The notes under the pieces are model-generated. The model made no database searches and was not told the origin of the DNA. It saw nothing but the letters and a program-made list of their open reading frames with translations. Shown in pieces: positions 1-11,019 of a stretch of 64,000 nt of DNA. Position 1 is the first letter of the stretch. The number at the start of each line of letters is the position of its first letter. The DNA is from Megaustenia siamemsis (taxonomy: Eukaryota; Mollusca; Gastropoda; Stylommatophora; Ariophantidae), in contig JAVIAB010000092.1 in NCBI GenBank assembly GCA_032433765.1, forward strand, positions 34,324,034-34,388,033, read 5' to 3'. The position numbers and the translations under genes were made by a program.

Positions 1-284
1 TGTCAGGAAACATCTGAGAGACAAGATCATAAATGAAGAACTGAGAAAAAAGCTATGAAAAGCCCCCGCCATAGAATATATTTAAAAAAAAACAAGAGGT
101 AAAATGGTCTGGCCACGTGACAAACCAGAAATAGCAAAACACAACACAAGCCTTTAATAATCGTTGTGGGAATACCAGACCCAAGTGTCGACCACGAGAA
201 AGATGGATCGTGGAATATTAGAAACACTAGGAAAAATAACAGCAGCTTAGGCGAACAGAGAAGCAAAAACCACTAATTACTGAA
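1..284 (+). mobile_element. LINE-G 3' end, left part, split by mariner
   Basis: The + strand reads as the decayed C-terminal end of a LINE reverse transcriptase, with WSGHV near 110-124 and a basic RPRERWI-type motif near 195-212. The same stretch recurs at 18186-18450 (+) and 14481-14800 (-), where the open frame is clearer (GRPRKRWINGILEALGN). Stops interrupt this copy. The element resumes after the mariner at 1614-1690. Confidence 0.65.
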
Positions 285-323
285 GGGAGGTCAAAAAGTA
301 ATGCACACCAATTTGTTTCTCGG
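285..323 (+). repeat. mariner left terminal inverted repeat
   Basis: It begins GGGAGGTCAAAAAGTAATGC and pairs with 1575-1613 in inverse orientation, with one mismatch that I can see over 39 bp. Confidence 0.88.
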
Positions 324-387
324 AAACTAATCGGGCAAAATGTGTGAAATTTTCACAGATTGTAGCTGAACATCCCCTTTACACTAC

Positions 388-1457
388 CTATTTTTCAACA
401 TAATCTCCGTCCAAGCGTATTGCCTTTCGCCAACGCGAAACTAGGTCATGAATGCCTCGTTTGTACCAAGTTTTGTCCTGCTCGCGTAGCCATTTTTTAA
501 CTGCACGGATCACATCCTCATCATTGTCAAAGTGTGTACCAAGCAGAAATTTTTTGAGTGGTCCAAACAGATGGAAATCTGAGGGAGCCAGATCAGGGCT
601 GTAAGGAGGATGTGGCAGTACAGCCCAACCAAATTTGTTGATTGCTTCCCGTGTTACCAGTCTTGTGTGAGGGCGTGCATTGTCATGTTGAAGCAACAAA
701 TCTGCAGATGGCTTATTAGGCCGAACTCTGTGGAACCGATTTTTCAGTTTTGTCAGTGTATTGATGTAAGCTGTCGAGTTGATTGTCTCACCTCTTGTCA
801 TTACATCAACAAGAATCACACCATCAATGTCCCAGAAGACAGTGATCATCACCTTTCCGGCTGATGGAGATGTTTTGAATTTTTTTCTTTTTGGTGACTG
901 CGGATGATGCCATTCCATTGACTGCATTTTTGTTTCAGGCTCATAATAATGTGCCCACGTTTCGTCACCGGTAACAATTTTTGACAAAAACATTTCTCCT
1001 TCAACACCGAAACACTCCAACAATTCAAACAGAATGTTTTCCTTTGAACTCTGTGATCATTTGTTAGGCACCGAGGAACCCATCGAGCGCAAATCTTTGA
1101 ATATCAGAGAGTTTTAAAAATTGCGATTGCACTTCCCTTGCTGACTGTAAGCTGCAATGCCAATTGCTGACTAGTGATACGCCTATCCTTACGAATAATG
1201 GCATCAGCCCGGTTTAACATGTCTGTGCTGGTAGCTGAGGCAACACGTCCAGAACGCGGTAAATCATGCAGCTCCACTCGTACACTTTCTGCAGCTTTAA
1301 TTCTCTGAACCCAGCGACTAACTGTGCTCCTATCGACTGCAGAACATTTGTACACTGCACACAGTCGTTTATGAATGTTTGCCACAGTTTCTTTTTCCGC
1401 AACCAGAAATTCTATGACAATTCGCTGTTTGTAACGGACATTGTTGACAAGCTCCAT
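388..1457 (-). pseudogene. mariner transposase, broken by a stop and a frameshift
   Basis: This would cut and paste the surrounding element. The N-terminal part (1457 down to about 1104) has the paired helix-turn-helix region, with VSRWVQRIK in the first half and ITSQQLALQL in the second. The catalytic part (1023 down to 388) has VTGDETW, HDNARPH and SPDLAPSDFHLF, with 34 residues between the last two aspartates, which is the mariner D,D34D signature. An in-frame TGA follows KTL near 1096 and a frameshift lies near 1025-1035, so the two halves no longer make one protein. The three catalytic aspartates are still present. Confidence 0.9.
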
Positions 1458-1574
1458 TTTAACGGTTCATAGATTGCGTAATATTTTGCAGAATGCTGTG
1501 CAATTTGGTGCACATAATTGGAACATGTCATATTCCAAGTGTGCAAAATTTCATATTCCTATCTTTATTATTAG

Positions 1575-1613
1575 CCGAGAAAAAAATTGGTGTGCATTAC
1601 TTTTTGACCTCCC
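1575..1613 (-). repeat. mariner right terminal inverted repeat
   Basis: This is the inverse complement of 285-323. It ends in ACCTCCC followed by TA. Confidence 0.88.
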
Positions 1614-1690
1614 TACGTATATCTCCCTTCGACACTGAAGGGAAAATGAGGACGGAAAGAGGATGCAGAAAGGAAGAAGAAGAATGAAAG
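1614..1690 (+). mobile_element. LINE-G 3' end, right part
   Basis: It continues the LINE interrupted at 284. The stretch reading CGACACTGAAGGGAAAATGA matches 18410-18440, where the same region is uninterrupted. Confidence 0.55.
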
Positions 1691-1752
1691 TTGATGTTTT
1701 TAGTTCATTTAGTATGTGTCCTGAATGGTATATATGTCGTTGCATATTTAGA

Positions 1753-1754
1753 AT

Positions 1755-1786
<32 letters not shown>

Positions 1787-1789
1787 TGA

Positions 1790-1814
<25 letters not shown>
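1753..1814. repeat. (TA)n microsatellite
   Basis: This is an almost pure TA dinucleotide run with one short interruption near 1782-1790. Confidence 0.95.
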
Positions 1815-1820
<6 letters not shown>

Positions 1821-1821
1821 A

Positions 1822-2000
1822 TTGAAAGCTTATAAACATCATTCTATAGAGGAAATTAAAATAATATGGAAATGTCAAAAGACACAACGAACTGGAAAAT
1901 ACAATAATGGATTGCACGTTCCTGGTCAACGCATCAGAGCCAGACCAAGAAGAAAATCGTATCAAGACATCAAGGAGACATTGAACATCACAATAGAAGA

Positions 2001-2004
<4 letters not shown>
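1822..2004 (+). mobile_element. LINE C-terminal remnant
   Basis: The + frame contains a basic RARPRRKSYQDIKETLN stretch, like the GRPRxxWxDDIKE tail of LINE reverse transcriptases. It is flanked on both sides by TA microsatellites, a typical position for LINE 3' ends in this window. It is too short to assign to a family. Confidence 0.45.

Positions 2005-2058
<54 letters not shown>
2005..2058. repeat. (TA)n microsatellite
   Basis: A pure AT/TA run directly follows the LINE remnant. Confidence 0.95.
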
Positions 2059-2062
<4 letters not shown>

Positions 2063-2346
2063 TGTGTATATCCATACATTATCTTTTATAATTTAACATG
2101 CAATGTTTTACTATCAATTAGTTATTAAAAGTTAACAAAAAAAAGTTCAGTATCTTCAAGTAGACAGCTGGTTATCTCAACCTCTTTTCCAGGAAGGAAA
2201 TTTTCATCATTTTAATTACTCTCTTTTTCTGCATACTACTTTATATTATAAATATTCATTTTTTATTATCATTTGACTGCATTAGTGAGATATATTAGAA
2301 CCATACTATAGTCAATATGTATAATAAATTCATGTTTTTCCCTCAG

Positions 2347-2513
2347 GAACTATATGTGAACATACAAATCACACTGTGGAAACATTTCCGCCACTAAAGA
2401 GTTCAAAACATGAACTAGAAGCTGGTCTTGTTTCAGATGGAAAAGATGACGTTGAAGGTTTATATGCTGATAACCCTGTATATATTGCAATACCTACAGA
2501 CAGTCTTGATGAG
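2347..2513 (+). CDS. Module 1, exon a, of modular mucin-like protein
   Basis: The 167-bp exon follows a pyrimidine-rich acceptor (TTTTTCCCTCAG) and ends at a GTAAGT donor. It enters in phase 1 and leaves in phase 0. It encodes TICEHTNHTVETF at its start and NPVYIAIPTDSLDE at its end. The homologous exon is 38352-38515 (164 bp, same phases), and both place a cysteine four or five residues in. There is one N-glycosylation sequon (NHT). No signal peptide is present and the entry phase requires an upstream exon, so the gene starts before this window. I do not recognise the domain, and an extracellular location is inferred. Confidence 0.75.
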
Positions 2514-2520
2514 GTAAGTA

Positions 2521-2720
2521 AGACAAGTAATGTATACATGTGTGGGTGAGTGTTTGTGTGCCTGTGTGAGTGTTTGTGTATGTCTGTGTGTGAGTGTATG
2601 TGTGTGAATGTAACTGTGTATGCGTGCGTACGTGTGTGTGTGAGAGAGAGAGAGAGTGTGTGTGTGTGTGTGTTAGTGTATATGCATGCGTACCTGCGTA
2701 AGTGTGTGTGTTTATTGTTA
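2521..2720. repeat. (TG)n-rich microsatellite
   Basis: This is an imperfect GTGTGT/GAGAGA tract about 200 bp long. It starts just inside the intron, downstream of the module 1 exon a donor. Confidence 0.9.
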
Positions 2721-3705
2721 TTTTTTTTTACAATTCGCAACTTGAACAAAATTACATATCAGATCATATAAAATATTGCCACCACTCTGATAATTGGAAG
2801 CAATAGACTTATAAAAAGTTCTCACTTGTCGTGATTGTGCATTCTTTACTGTTAATTGTCAATATTTTTACACTAATTTCCAAACTCCATCATTGACTAC
2901 CTCTTCTTTGATTACCTTCAAATTCGATCTGTGTAAAAGAGAATTTAATTTTGACGTAGGTGTTTAAAAAAATATAAGACACATTTCTAAATTGTACACT
3001 CAATCAAAATCATCTTTCAGTTCCAATACTCAAACGTATACCAGTTTTGAGCTGCTGCCAAAGTACAGTTATACATGTTATATCCTAGTGTCTCTGACAA
3101 AACACCACATCATCTTTTTGACGTTGACTCTTTGCTTAGGATCTCTTAAAGCCTGATAATGGCTCATTTCGTCACACTTTCTTGGCTTCGTTTTTATGTA
3201 GTTGGTGTTTGTTTCTAATCTCTAATTTCATTTAACTCCTGCAAGCAGAATCGTCTACTCCTAACGCTTGGCTAAGTCTATCAATAAGTTAAGTCTCAAG
3301 CGTTATCAAAAACTATTGTAAAATACATTATTTCAAAATATATATTTAGCATTGCTATTAGTGGTTATTTAGTAGAACGACCTCACTGCATTCAGGACAA
3401 AACAAAGTTAATTTATCCAGCAAAAGTTGTGTGTGATGAAAATCAATGTAGATAACTATGTTTTACAAATCTCTAATAAACCATGATTAACCTGCAAAAA
3501 CTTGAGCGATAATGGAGGTTGTAACATATTCCGTGACAGATTTGCAAGATTCAGAACTGACGTCTCCTGAGTAGATGATACATATAGAAGCAGAAATAGA
3601 CATGATGAATTACGGAAAAGCTGGTTATAATAAAATAATATAAAATAGTGTATTACAATTTTGCAGAAAAGACAAACCACCGTTTCAACTCAAGGTCTTT
3701 AACAA
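2721..3705. other. Intron sequence, nothing recognised
   Basis: This AT-rich intronic stretch has no long open frame, repeat or splice-bounded exon that I could support. Confidence 0.5.
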
Positions 3706-5113
3706 GGACAGATTTAAACACCTCTACCAAGATGTTACATAATCTATAAGATAACATTTGGTAGAGGGAATACATATCTAAAGACTGGAAAGAAGGTTAT
3801 ATCATCAAACTACCAGTTAAAGGAAGTTTACAGGAGCGCACAAATTATAGGGGAATTATGCCACTATCAGTGCCAGGAAAAATATTAAGCAGAATCATTC
3901 TAGAGATAATAAAAGAGGCCATAGAGAAATATTTGAGAGACGAACAAGCAGGTTTTAGGAAGAACAGATCATGTGCTGATCAAATAAATACTCTACGTAT
4001 AATAGTTGAACAAAGTTTAGAGCTAAAATCCATACTTTATATTGGATTCATAGATTACAAAACGGCATTTGATAGTTTAGACAAAGGAATGCTTTTGAAG
4101 TTTCTGAGTTATTACGGAATCCTCAAAAAGTTTATTAACCTGATATAAACAATGTATGAAGGAACGAAATGTAGTGTGGTGCATGAAGGACAGCTTACAG
4201 AAGCATTTGAAATAAGAACAGGAGTAAGGCAGGGATGCCTTCTGTCTCCATTTCTCTTTCTACTGGCCATGGATTAGATTATGAAAATAACTCAAAACAA
4301 CAGAAATGGAATCCAATGGTCACTGACCAAACAACTTGATGATTTAGACTTAGCTGATGACATAGCTCTCCTATCACACAGCCATCAACAGATGCAGGAT
4401 AAAATGAGCATACTTGATGAGAGATCAAAACAGCTAGGACTGAAGATTAATAGAGATAAAACTAACATTATGAGAATTAATACAGTTGGCAATAATCAAA
4501 TAAAACTAGGAAAAATACCTCTATTAGATGTACAATCTTACATATATCTGAGCAGTAATATAGATAAAGAGGGAGGAACAGAAAATGATACCAAAATAAG
4601 GATATCAAAAGCAAGAGAGGCTACCATTGCACTGGGAAACATATGGAAATCCAAAAAAATTAGGTTAAATACAAAAATAAAAATTTTCAACTCAAATATT
4701 AAGGCGGTCCTATTATTTGGCTGTGAAACATGGAGAACAACAAAATTGACAATCACGAAGATACAGACTTTCATTAATGGATGCTTACGCAGAATAAAAG
4801 GATGGAAATGGCAGGACAAAATCACTAATATTGAATTATGGAAATAAGTACCAGTCAAACACCAGTGGATAAAGAGATACAGCGAAGACGATGGCGCTGG
4901 ATAGGACACACACTACGGAAGCCAACTGAGAGTATTACACAACAGGCTCTTTTTTTGGAATCCCCAGGGAAAAGACAAAGAGGATGACCAAGGAATTCTT
5001 GGAGAAGACAGATAGAAGCAGAGACGAAGATGATGGGGAAGACATGGAATGATCTTAAAAGAATAGCAAAAAACAGAACGAATTGGAAAGTGTTTGTTGA
5101 AGACGTATGCTCC
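3706..5113 (+). mobile_element. LINE-A, 5'-truncated, decayed reverse transcriptase
   Basis: The + strand encodes an RTE-like LINE reverse transcriptase in pieces. They contain DEQAGFRKNRSCADQI (3936-3990), FIDYKTAFDSLDKGML (4047-4095, catalytic Asp of motif A), RQGCLLSPFLFLLAMD (4228-4275) and LADDIALL (4348-4372, motif C, where FADD or YADD is usual). Next come YLSSN, ILLFGCETWRTTK, and a GHTLRKPTE-to-RPRNSWRRQIE tail. In-frame stops near 4146, 4275 and 4845 inactivate it. It is homologous to 11866-14330 (-) and 24986-25975 (+). At about 5114 it abuts the tail of an oppositely oriented LINE-B. Confidence 0.85.
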
Positions 5114-8100
5114 ATCATCATTATAAAGTGCCGTGTCTACTTTCGTAGGTGATCATGTCTCTCCACAATTTTCGATCTCGGCAGCTATTTATCATTTCTG
5201 TTGTTGACCATCTGCCAAGCCATTCTCTTAAGCTGTCTGTTTTTTTTTCTCTTTGCTTCCCTCTATCTCTTCGTCCCTCAATTTTTCCAGTTGTTACAAT
5301 ATATTCCAGTTATTCTCTTCTCATAACATGGCCAAAAATGATGATTATCTCTTCCTAAAATTGGAAATTAGTTCTCTTTTTGCTTTGAGCTCTTTCAGAA
5401 CTTTTCTTTACTCTTCTTAGCTGTCCATGGTACTCTCAACATTCTTCTGTAAAACCACATTTCTGCACACTCCAGTGATTTTCTTGTCTGTTGTCCTATT
5501 GTCCATGTTTCACATCCATATGTTAAGACTGGCTCTACATAACATTTAAGAACTCTTTTTCTTGTTTCTATTGTCAAAAATGGATTGCATAGTATCTTTC
5601 TCATTTTCTGGAAAGCTGCTTTTGCCTGAGACATTATGCATCTCACCTCTTTTGTACATCTTCCGACTGAGGTTAACAAAGTTCCCAAATAAAATTCATT
5701 TAAATTCATTTACCTGTTTTAATATTGTTCCACTTGTCTTTATTTTGCACTGAGGTGATGTCTTTTTCTTTGTTGTTACCATTACCTCTGTCTTTTTGCT
5801 ATTAAGGTTGAGTCCTTTATATATTCTTTTCTTCACTATAATGTCCAACATTTCTTGTAACTCATTTTCACTCTTAGCGATTAAGACTGTATCATCAGCA
5901 TACCTTAGATAATTTATATTATGACCTCCAATTGTTATTCCAGGCATGTCCCTTATGGATCTTAAAATAATCTCACTGTAAATATTAAACAAATCTGGTG
6001 ACAGCATACAACCCTGTCTAACACCCTGTTTTTTTTGTTGAAACATTCCCAATTGGTTTCCAGTTCTTATGGCCGCTGTTTGTTGCCAGTACATGTTCTT
6101 TATTATTCTTAGATCTTTGCTGTCTACTTTTATGCTTTCTAAAATGTTGATTATTTCTTGGTGCTTTACTTTATCAAATGCCTTGGTGTAATCTATGAAA
6201 CATTGGTATAGATCTGTTTTCACCTCTATGGCTCATTCTACTAAAGATCTTATGATGTAAATGGCATTGCTTGTTTCCTTATCTCTAACAAAACCACACT
6301 ATTCATCGCTAATTTCTGGACTGATTTTGTGTCGCACTCTTCGCATGATGATTCTTAGTAATATCTTAGTCATATGACTCATAAGGCATATTGTACGATG
6401 ATCATCGCACTTAATCGTACCCGATTTCTTTGGTAGGGCTATGAATATTGATTTGAGCATATCGTCTGGTATATATCCGCTGTTGTAGATATCATTCAAT
6501 ATTTTTGTTATTATTTCTATTCCAAAATCGCCCATGGCTTCAATCTCTCCTTTAGTTATATTATCTGGTCCAGGAGCTTTGCCTGCTTTCATATTGCGCA
6601 AGGCGTCTTCCACTTCTTCTCTGAGTATTTCTGGTCCTTCGTCATTATCCTTAATATTTACTCCCGTTCGTTCATAATTATTAAGATCTTTAATGTATTT
6701 TGTCAATCGTTCCCTTATGTTTTCTTGATCAATCAACAGTTCTCCTTCCTTTGATCTTAAACATTTATTTTTTTATTGCGTTTTTCTTCCTGTTAATTCC
6801 TCAATTTGTTTGCATATAGCATTAGCATCTCCTTTTATTTGCAATTCAATCTCTTTGCATCTCTCTTTTAGCCATGCTTTTTTTGCTTCATTGCATTTTA
6901 CTACAGTTTCTTTATTTAATCTCTTATACTCATCTTTATTTTCTTTATTTCTTTTTCTTGTATCCATTAGCTGCAAAATGTCGTCTGTCACCCATTTCTT
7001 TCTTGAATTTGTCCTCACTGGTGGTATGAACTCTTTTGATGTTTGTTGCATTGATTCTTTTAGCATTTCCCACTGTTCATCAATGCTTTGTATATTCTCT
7101 ATTGCATTGTACTGGTTCTGAATTGTGATTTTATATTTGTCTTGCAGCTTCTTGTCTGATTTTAGTAAAACTAAATTTAACTTGATGTTTACTGAGGCTC
7201 GTTTTGTTGTTTTTAATTTTACTCTAAGCTTTCCCACAACTGGTACATGATCACTATTGCAATCTGCCCCTGGTCTAGTTTTCACACACACCAGACTGTT
7301 TCTAAATCTATTGCTTATTGTTATTGGTTATTGGTTATGGAAGGCCTCGGTATCACTGCAAACGAATTAAAATCCATAATTGCTCAACCGCCTGTGCCAG
7401 TGGAATCATCCGAATTACTAACTCATGTTGTCCTATTGCTTATCCATTGCTTATCATTATATAATCAATTTGATTACGGGCGTTGTCCCCAGGGCTTTTC
7501 CATGACAAGAGACATCTTGGATGTTGTTTAAACCAGGTGCTTCCTATCATCATGTTGTTTGTTCTTGCCCAGTCAATAAGTTTCTCACCTCTTTCACTCC
7601 TCTCGCCTAAACCATAATGACTAACTACTTCCTCAACTCTTTCCTTTCCTACTTTTGTGTTAAAATCCCCTAGAACTATTGTGTTTTCATGTGGTTTGCA
7701 TTTATGAATTGCCTCATTTAACTCGTTGTAAAATTTATAAATTGTTTCCTCTAGACTGTCTGCTATTGGTGCATAAACTTTTATAAGATTTATGTCTATT
7801 GGCTTTCCATTCAATTTCACTAAAAGGACTCTTGTCAGATATTGGGTAAAAGCCTTTCACTGTTCTTGCCCTTTCTGCATCCAAGATGATACCTTAACCT
7901 TTTTGGTGTTCAGTACCTCCAGAATATATTATTTTATGTTTATCAAAATACACTCCCCTGATCCCGTGTATCTCATTTCGCAAAGTCCCAATAATTGTAA
8001 ACCCATTCTTCTCATTTCTTGTATGATGTTTTCTAGTTTACCCTTCTGCATGAGTGTACTCGCATTTCAAGTACCTATCTTTAGAGTTTGTTTAATTTTT

Positions 8101-8352
8101 ATTTTTCTTACACTAGCTTGATGACGATCGGGTATCACCTGTAGCACATGATGTCCCCTACCGAACGAGGGTTTTCTATTGGAATCCCCCTTAACGCTGT
8201 TGTCGTTATTTCTATTGTTGTGGCGATTCATGATTGTACAAAGAAATTACAACGGTGATTTTCTGTTGCCTTCCGTCGGTTTGTTTACGGTTGGCTCCGC
8301 TAGCCTTTGACTAAAAAGTCTCACCCACAAGGCAACAAATAGCACCTATGCT
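5114..8352 (-). mobile_element. LINE-B, near full-length endonuclease/reverse transcriptase
   Basis: This is the most complete LINE in the window, about 3.2 kb, the usual size of an RTE-type element with one EN-RT frame. On the - strand from the 5' end it has a KIGT..ASTL-like EN start near 8070, LGDFN near 7665, YGLGERSERGEKLIDW near 7590 and NQIDYIMI near 7450. The RT follows: GKAPGPDNITKGEIEA near 6580, FIDYTKAFDKVKHQE near 6190, RQGCMLSPDLFN near 6010, YADDTVLIAKS near 5890 and CETWTIGQQTRK near 5510. A GHVM-type tail ends at the ATCATCATTAT border. Several frameshifts and a 127-bp insertion at 7319-7445 break the frame. Function is lost. Confidence 0.88.
7319..7445 (-). mobile_element. 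Short S4 repeat with (CCATAA)n tail, in LINE-B
   Basis: The insertion is flanked by the 9-bp duplication ATTGCTTAT (7310-7318 and 7446-7454). Read on the - strand it goes from GATTCCACTGGCACAGGCGG to CCATAACCAATAAC. The TGGCACAGGCGGTTGAGC part resembles a tRNA A-box region, and the tandem 3' tail fits a SINE or truncated LINE. Relatives are at 19340-19445, 20826-21245 and 35290-35715. Confidence 0.75.
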
Positions 8353-8393
8353 CCACTGGGAGCTAAAAATGTAGGAGAAGAAGAAGAAGATGT
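8353..8393 (+). mobile_element. LINE-A 3'-terminal remnant or shared LINE end
   Basis: ATGCTCCACTGGGAGCTAAA followed by GAAGAAGAAG matches the 3' end of LINE-A at 25938-25975. Here it caps the 5' end of LINE-B in opposite orientation. It could be a leftover LINE-A tail, or a 5' leader of LINE-B that happens to share this sequence. Confidence 0.4.
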
Positions 8394-9060
8394 ATAACAT
8401 GAATTACCCGCTCCTGAGTTATTTTTTTTCCAACCACCACATGCCTTGCCACATTTCTGCCAGTTGTCATCATTCATATGAGAATCGTTGAGTTGTCTCT
8501 CATCTCTTCAAATCCCATAATCTATCTATGTCTCCCATTGTAGGTAACGTTTAAGCTTGTCTATCAACATGCGATGTGCTGCAATTATCATCCCACACTA
8601 ATATTACAAAATTGCATGTCCACACTGTTAACCACTACAGCAACTGGTAAAAATAAAATAAAATGATTGACTGCATTCATTGTTCCTGACCTATTTTCAC
8701 CGTCAATAATAAAATAGTGACACTTGAAAACACGCCAGTCATCTAACATATAATGTTATTGGCTAATCAAATATCAATGTCATCCTCGAAGTAAAATATG
8801 AATAAACACTACACTGGCTTACTGCCATCATGTAATAATATACGCAATTGAAATTTACATATAGTGATGTCTGAAAATTATCATCCAATGTTTTTTTAAA
8901 CTAGCTCTAGAGAAAGAAGAATGTACTAAAACTATAAAATGATCAATTATTTATAAAGAACCTGGCCATGGCAGCCTAAATACAGATCTATTCAACGTAA
9001 AACCCAACTTGTGCAGCTGCTATTTTAAAGCGACCTCATTCACAAACTTAGCAATCAGAG
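8394..9060. other. Intron sequence, nothing recognised
   Basis: AT-rich, with short ORFs only. No repeat family could be assigned. Confidence 0.5.
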
Positions 9061-9260
9061 ACAACTTCACTGAAACTGAACTCAGAAATAATGTTAAATG
9101 GGAAAAAAATACTTCACAGAAATAATGTTAAAGGTGCTATGAAAAGAAAACTTCACAGAAACAGAGTTAAAGGTTCTGCGAAAAGAACACTCCACAAACT
9201 GATCACAGAAATAATGTTCAAGTTGCCTTGAAAAGACAACTTTGCAGACCACAAATAACT
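9061..9260. repeat. Imperfect minisatellite, period about 42-50 bp
   Basis: The motif CAGAAATAATGTTAAAGG followed by GAAAAGAaaACTTCACAGA recurs about four times with substitutions and length changes. The antisense frame gives short repetitive ORFs that I regard as by-products. Confidence 0.6.
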
Positions 9261-9781
9261 GTACGTGAACTGTTCTAACTTCAGTCACAAACAAAATTTT
9301 CAATCGGATTTCTTCAGAACACCAGACATGGATCGATGGTAGGAGAAAGCTAGCTTCAAGAGGAACAGACAATACACATTCCATATCTTCACTCTTAAAA
9401 ACATAACAAAACAGTTCTTAGAGTGGCATACACAAATGTACATAAATATTGCTAATTTCAGAAAGGCTTTTAACAACACACATAGGTCCAATTTCTGACA
9501 TATACTGAGAATCAATGGAATTTAAAACAAAATAGTAACAATTGTGAAATCGTATACAATAAATTCACATGTAGAACCAATCAGCATAGCCACTTTATTG
9601 AAGCAAACATGTGAGTGTAGCAAAGTTTTCCTCTCTATCTACAGCCTTTACTTGACAGCAGGGTGATATGACAGTAATATGATCTCTTTTTACATAACTT
9701 CGCAGCTGGAAGCAATCTGATCATCAGCAGATCGTTCCCCCCCAATCCCCCCACCCCGTTTTCGAACAAGTGTTTCAGCCC

Positions 9782-10252
9782 TTGTTGTCCATGATTCGCT
9801 TCTATAGCCCACAATTGGCTATATATAGCACCGATAAACTCTTTCTCACTTCTATTGACATATTTTTGTCGCATAGGACGTTTTTCATTTTCTGAAATGT
9901 TATTTTGGCCTGCATTTTGATAAAGAAGAGTAATGAAGATGTTCTGAGAGAGGTCAAAGCAAAAAGAGAGCTAATTTCCAATATTAAGAAGAAACAATCA
10001 TCATTTTATGGCCATGTAATGAGAAGAGAACAACTGGAATATATTATAACAATTGGAAAAATTGAGGGACGAAGAGACAGAGGGAAGAAAAGGGAAAAAA
10101 ACAGACAGGTTAAGAGAATGGCTTGGCAGAAGGTCAAAAACAGAATGATAAATGGCTGCCGAGATCGAAAGTTGTGGAGAGACATGATCACCTACGCCAG
10201 CAGGCCCGGTACTTGATGATGATTTTGGCCTGAACTATTCTGCTTGTTGTGG
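9782..10252 (-). mobile_element. LINE-B-type fragment hosting a nested insertion
   Basis: The - strand matches the RT C-terminal part also found at 47310-47450 and 20330-20400, including the GAIYSQLWAIEANHG region. It is cut at 9912 by a sense-oriented LINE-B 3' fragment (9913-10221). Across the insertion the host sequence rejoins to match 20352-20400 without a gap. Confidence 0.75.
9913..10221 (+). mobile_element. 5'-truncated LINE-B insertion with target duplication
   Basis: The insertion is flanked by the 11-bp direct repeat ATTTTGGCCTG at 9902-9912 and 10222-10232. It encodes the last ~95 residues of LINE-B RT, including SSFYGHVMRREQLEYI, and ends in a TGATGATG tail. The antisense element at 5114-8352 carries the same end. 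Truncation plus target duplication is the usual result of target-primed reverse transcription. Confidence 0.88.
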
Positions 10253-10690
10253 CGCCAACTAGGAGAGGATCAGTTGTTTCTCTGAAATAATTTATTTGCT
10301 TGAACTAGGAAATTACCAAAAAAATAAAGTCATAAAAAATACGGACCATATTCAGAAAAAAACTAAATTTATAACTGCCAGATTTATAACAAAACATAAA
10401 GTAATCAGCCACAGACTGGCTATAACTATGCATAACCGTGATGACAAATATCGATATGCTTAAACAATGAAAGGATTATTGCAACGAAATGTATGTCGAA
10501 GGCAATAATCATAACGACTATGATGACAACAACGTAGGAAAAGAACACAAATCAACTCTGCATGAAATATACTGAATGGGACATAAGAAGTCTAAAGAAT
10601 AATTCAAGAGTTGAATGCGATGAAAAAACAGCAGGAGGAAACAAAAACATAAAAGTATACCAAGCATTATGTAAAAAAAAAATTGTTGTA
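10253..10690. other. Intron sequence, nothing recognised
   Basis: AT-rich, with no assigned repeat and no coding signal. Confidence 0.5.
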
Positions 10691-11008
10691 ACAGCCCCAT
10701 ATATTTAGAACCCTTCTTCTCGCCTGACTGCCTGGTCAGTGAGATATACAGTTGGTCATCCCGCCTTCTTATTTTTAATTCATTCAGAAACTGACTACGC
10801 TCTGGACCACAGGGAAGTGACCTTTTTTTCTATTTTCCGTTCATGAGTATCTAGCATATTATCGTCAAATAGTTAGATTTGTTTACATGTCCTTATATAT
10901 ATGTTTGTGTGTTGTTGTTTGTTATTCCAGCAGAAGGCCTACTTGGTCGAAACGTCGACTTTTGTTTTGTCCATTACCGCGTAAAGCTGTCACCATACCA
11001 CTTTTTTC
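10691..11008 (+). repeat. Interspersed repeat R5, copy 1
   Basis: It contains AGAAGGCCTACTTGGTCGAA followed by ACGTCGACTTTTGTTTTGTCC and GCTGTCACCATACCACTTTTT. An inverted copy lies at 19500-19795. The family is not recognised. It holds no ORF of note. Confidence 0.65.
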
Positions 11009-11019
11009 GCCCTTTTTCT

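Larger units (their letters stand above)
285..1613 (-). mobile_element. mariner-type DNA transposon, inactive
   Basis: A complete but decayed Tc1/mariner element is bounded by near-perfect 39-bp inverted repeats and contains one antisense transposase gene. TA follows the right end. The left flank is AA, so the TA target duplication is intact only on the right. It sits inside the LINE-G 3' end, so it is younger than that LINE copy. The size of 1.33 kb is typical of mariner. Confidence 0.9.

Noticed and set aside
610..864. 84-residue + strand ORF
   Set aside because: It is a shadow of the antisense mariner transposase.
2369..2771. Repetitive ORFs over the TG tract
   Set aside because: They are microsatellite by-products. 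The - frame also overlaps the supported exon 2347-2513.
9094..9515. Overlapping antisense ORFs of 96 and 71 residues
   Set aside because: They lie over an imperfect minisatellite and have no start context, motif or conservation that I can see.
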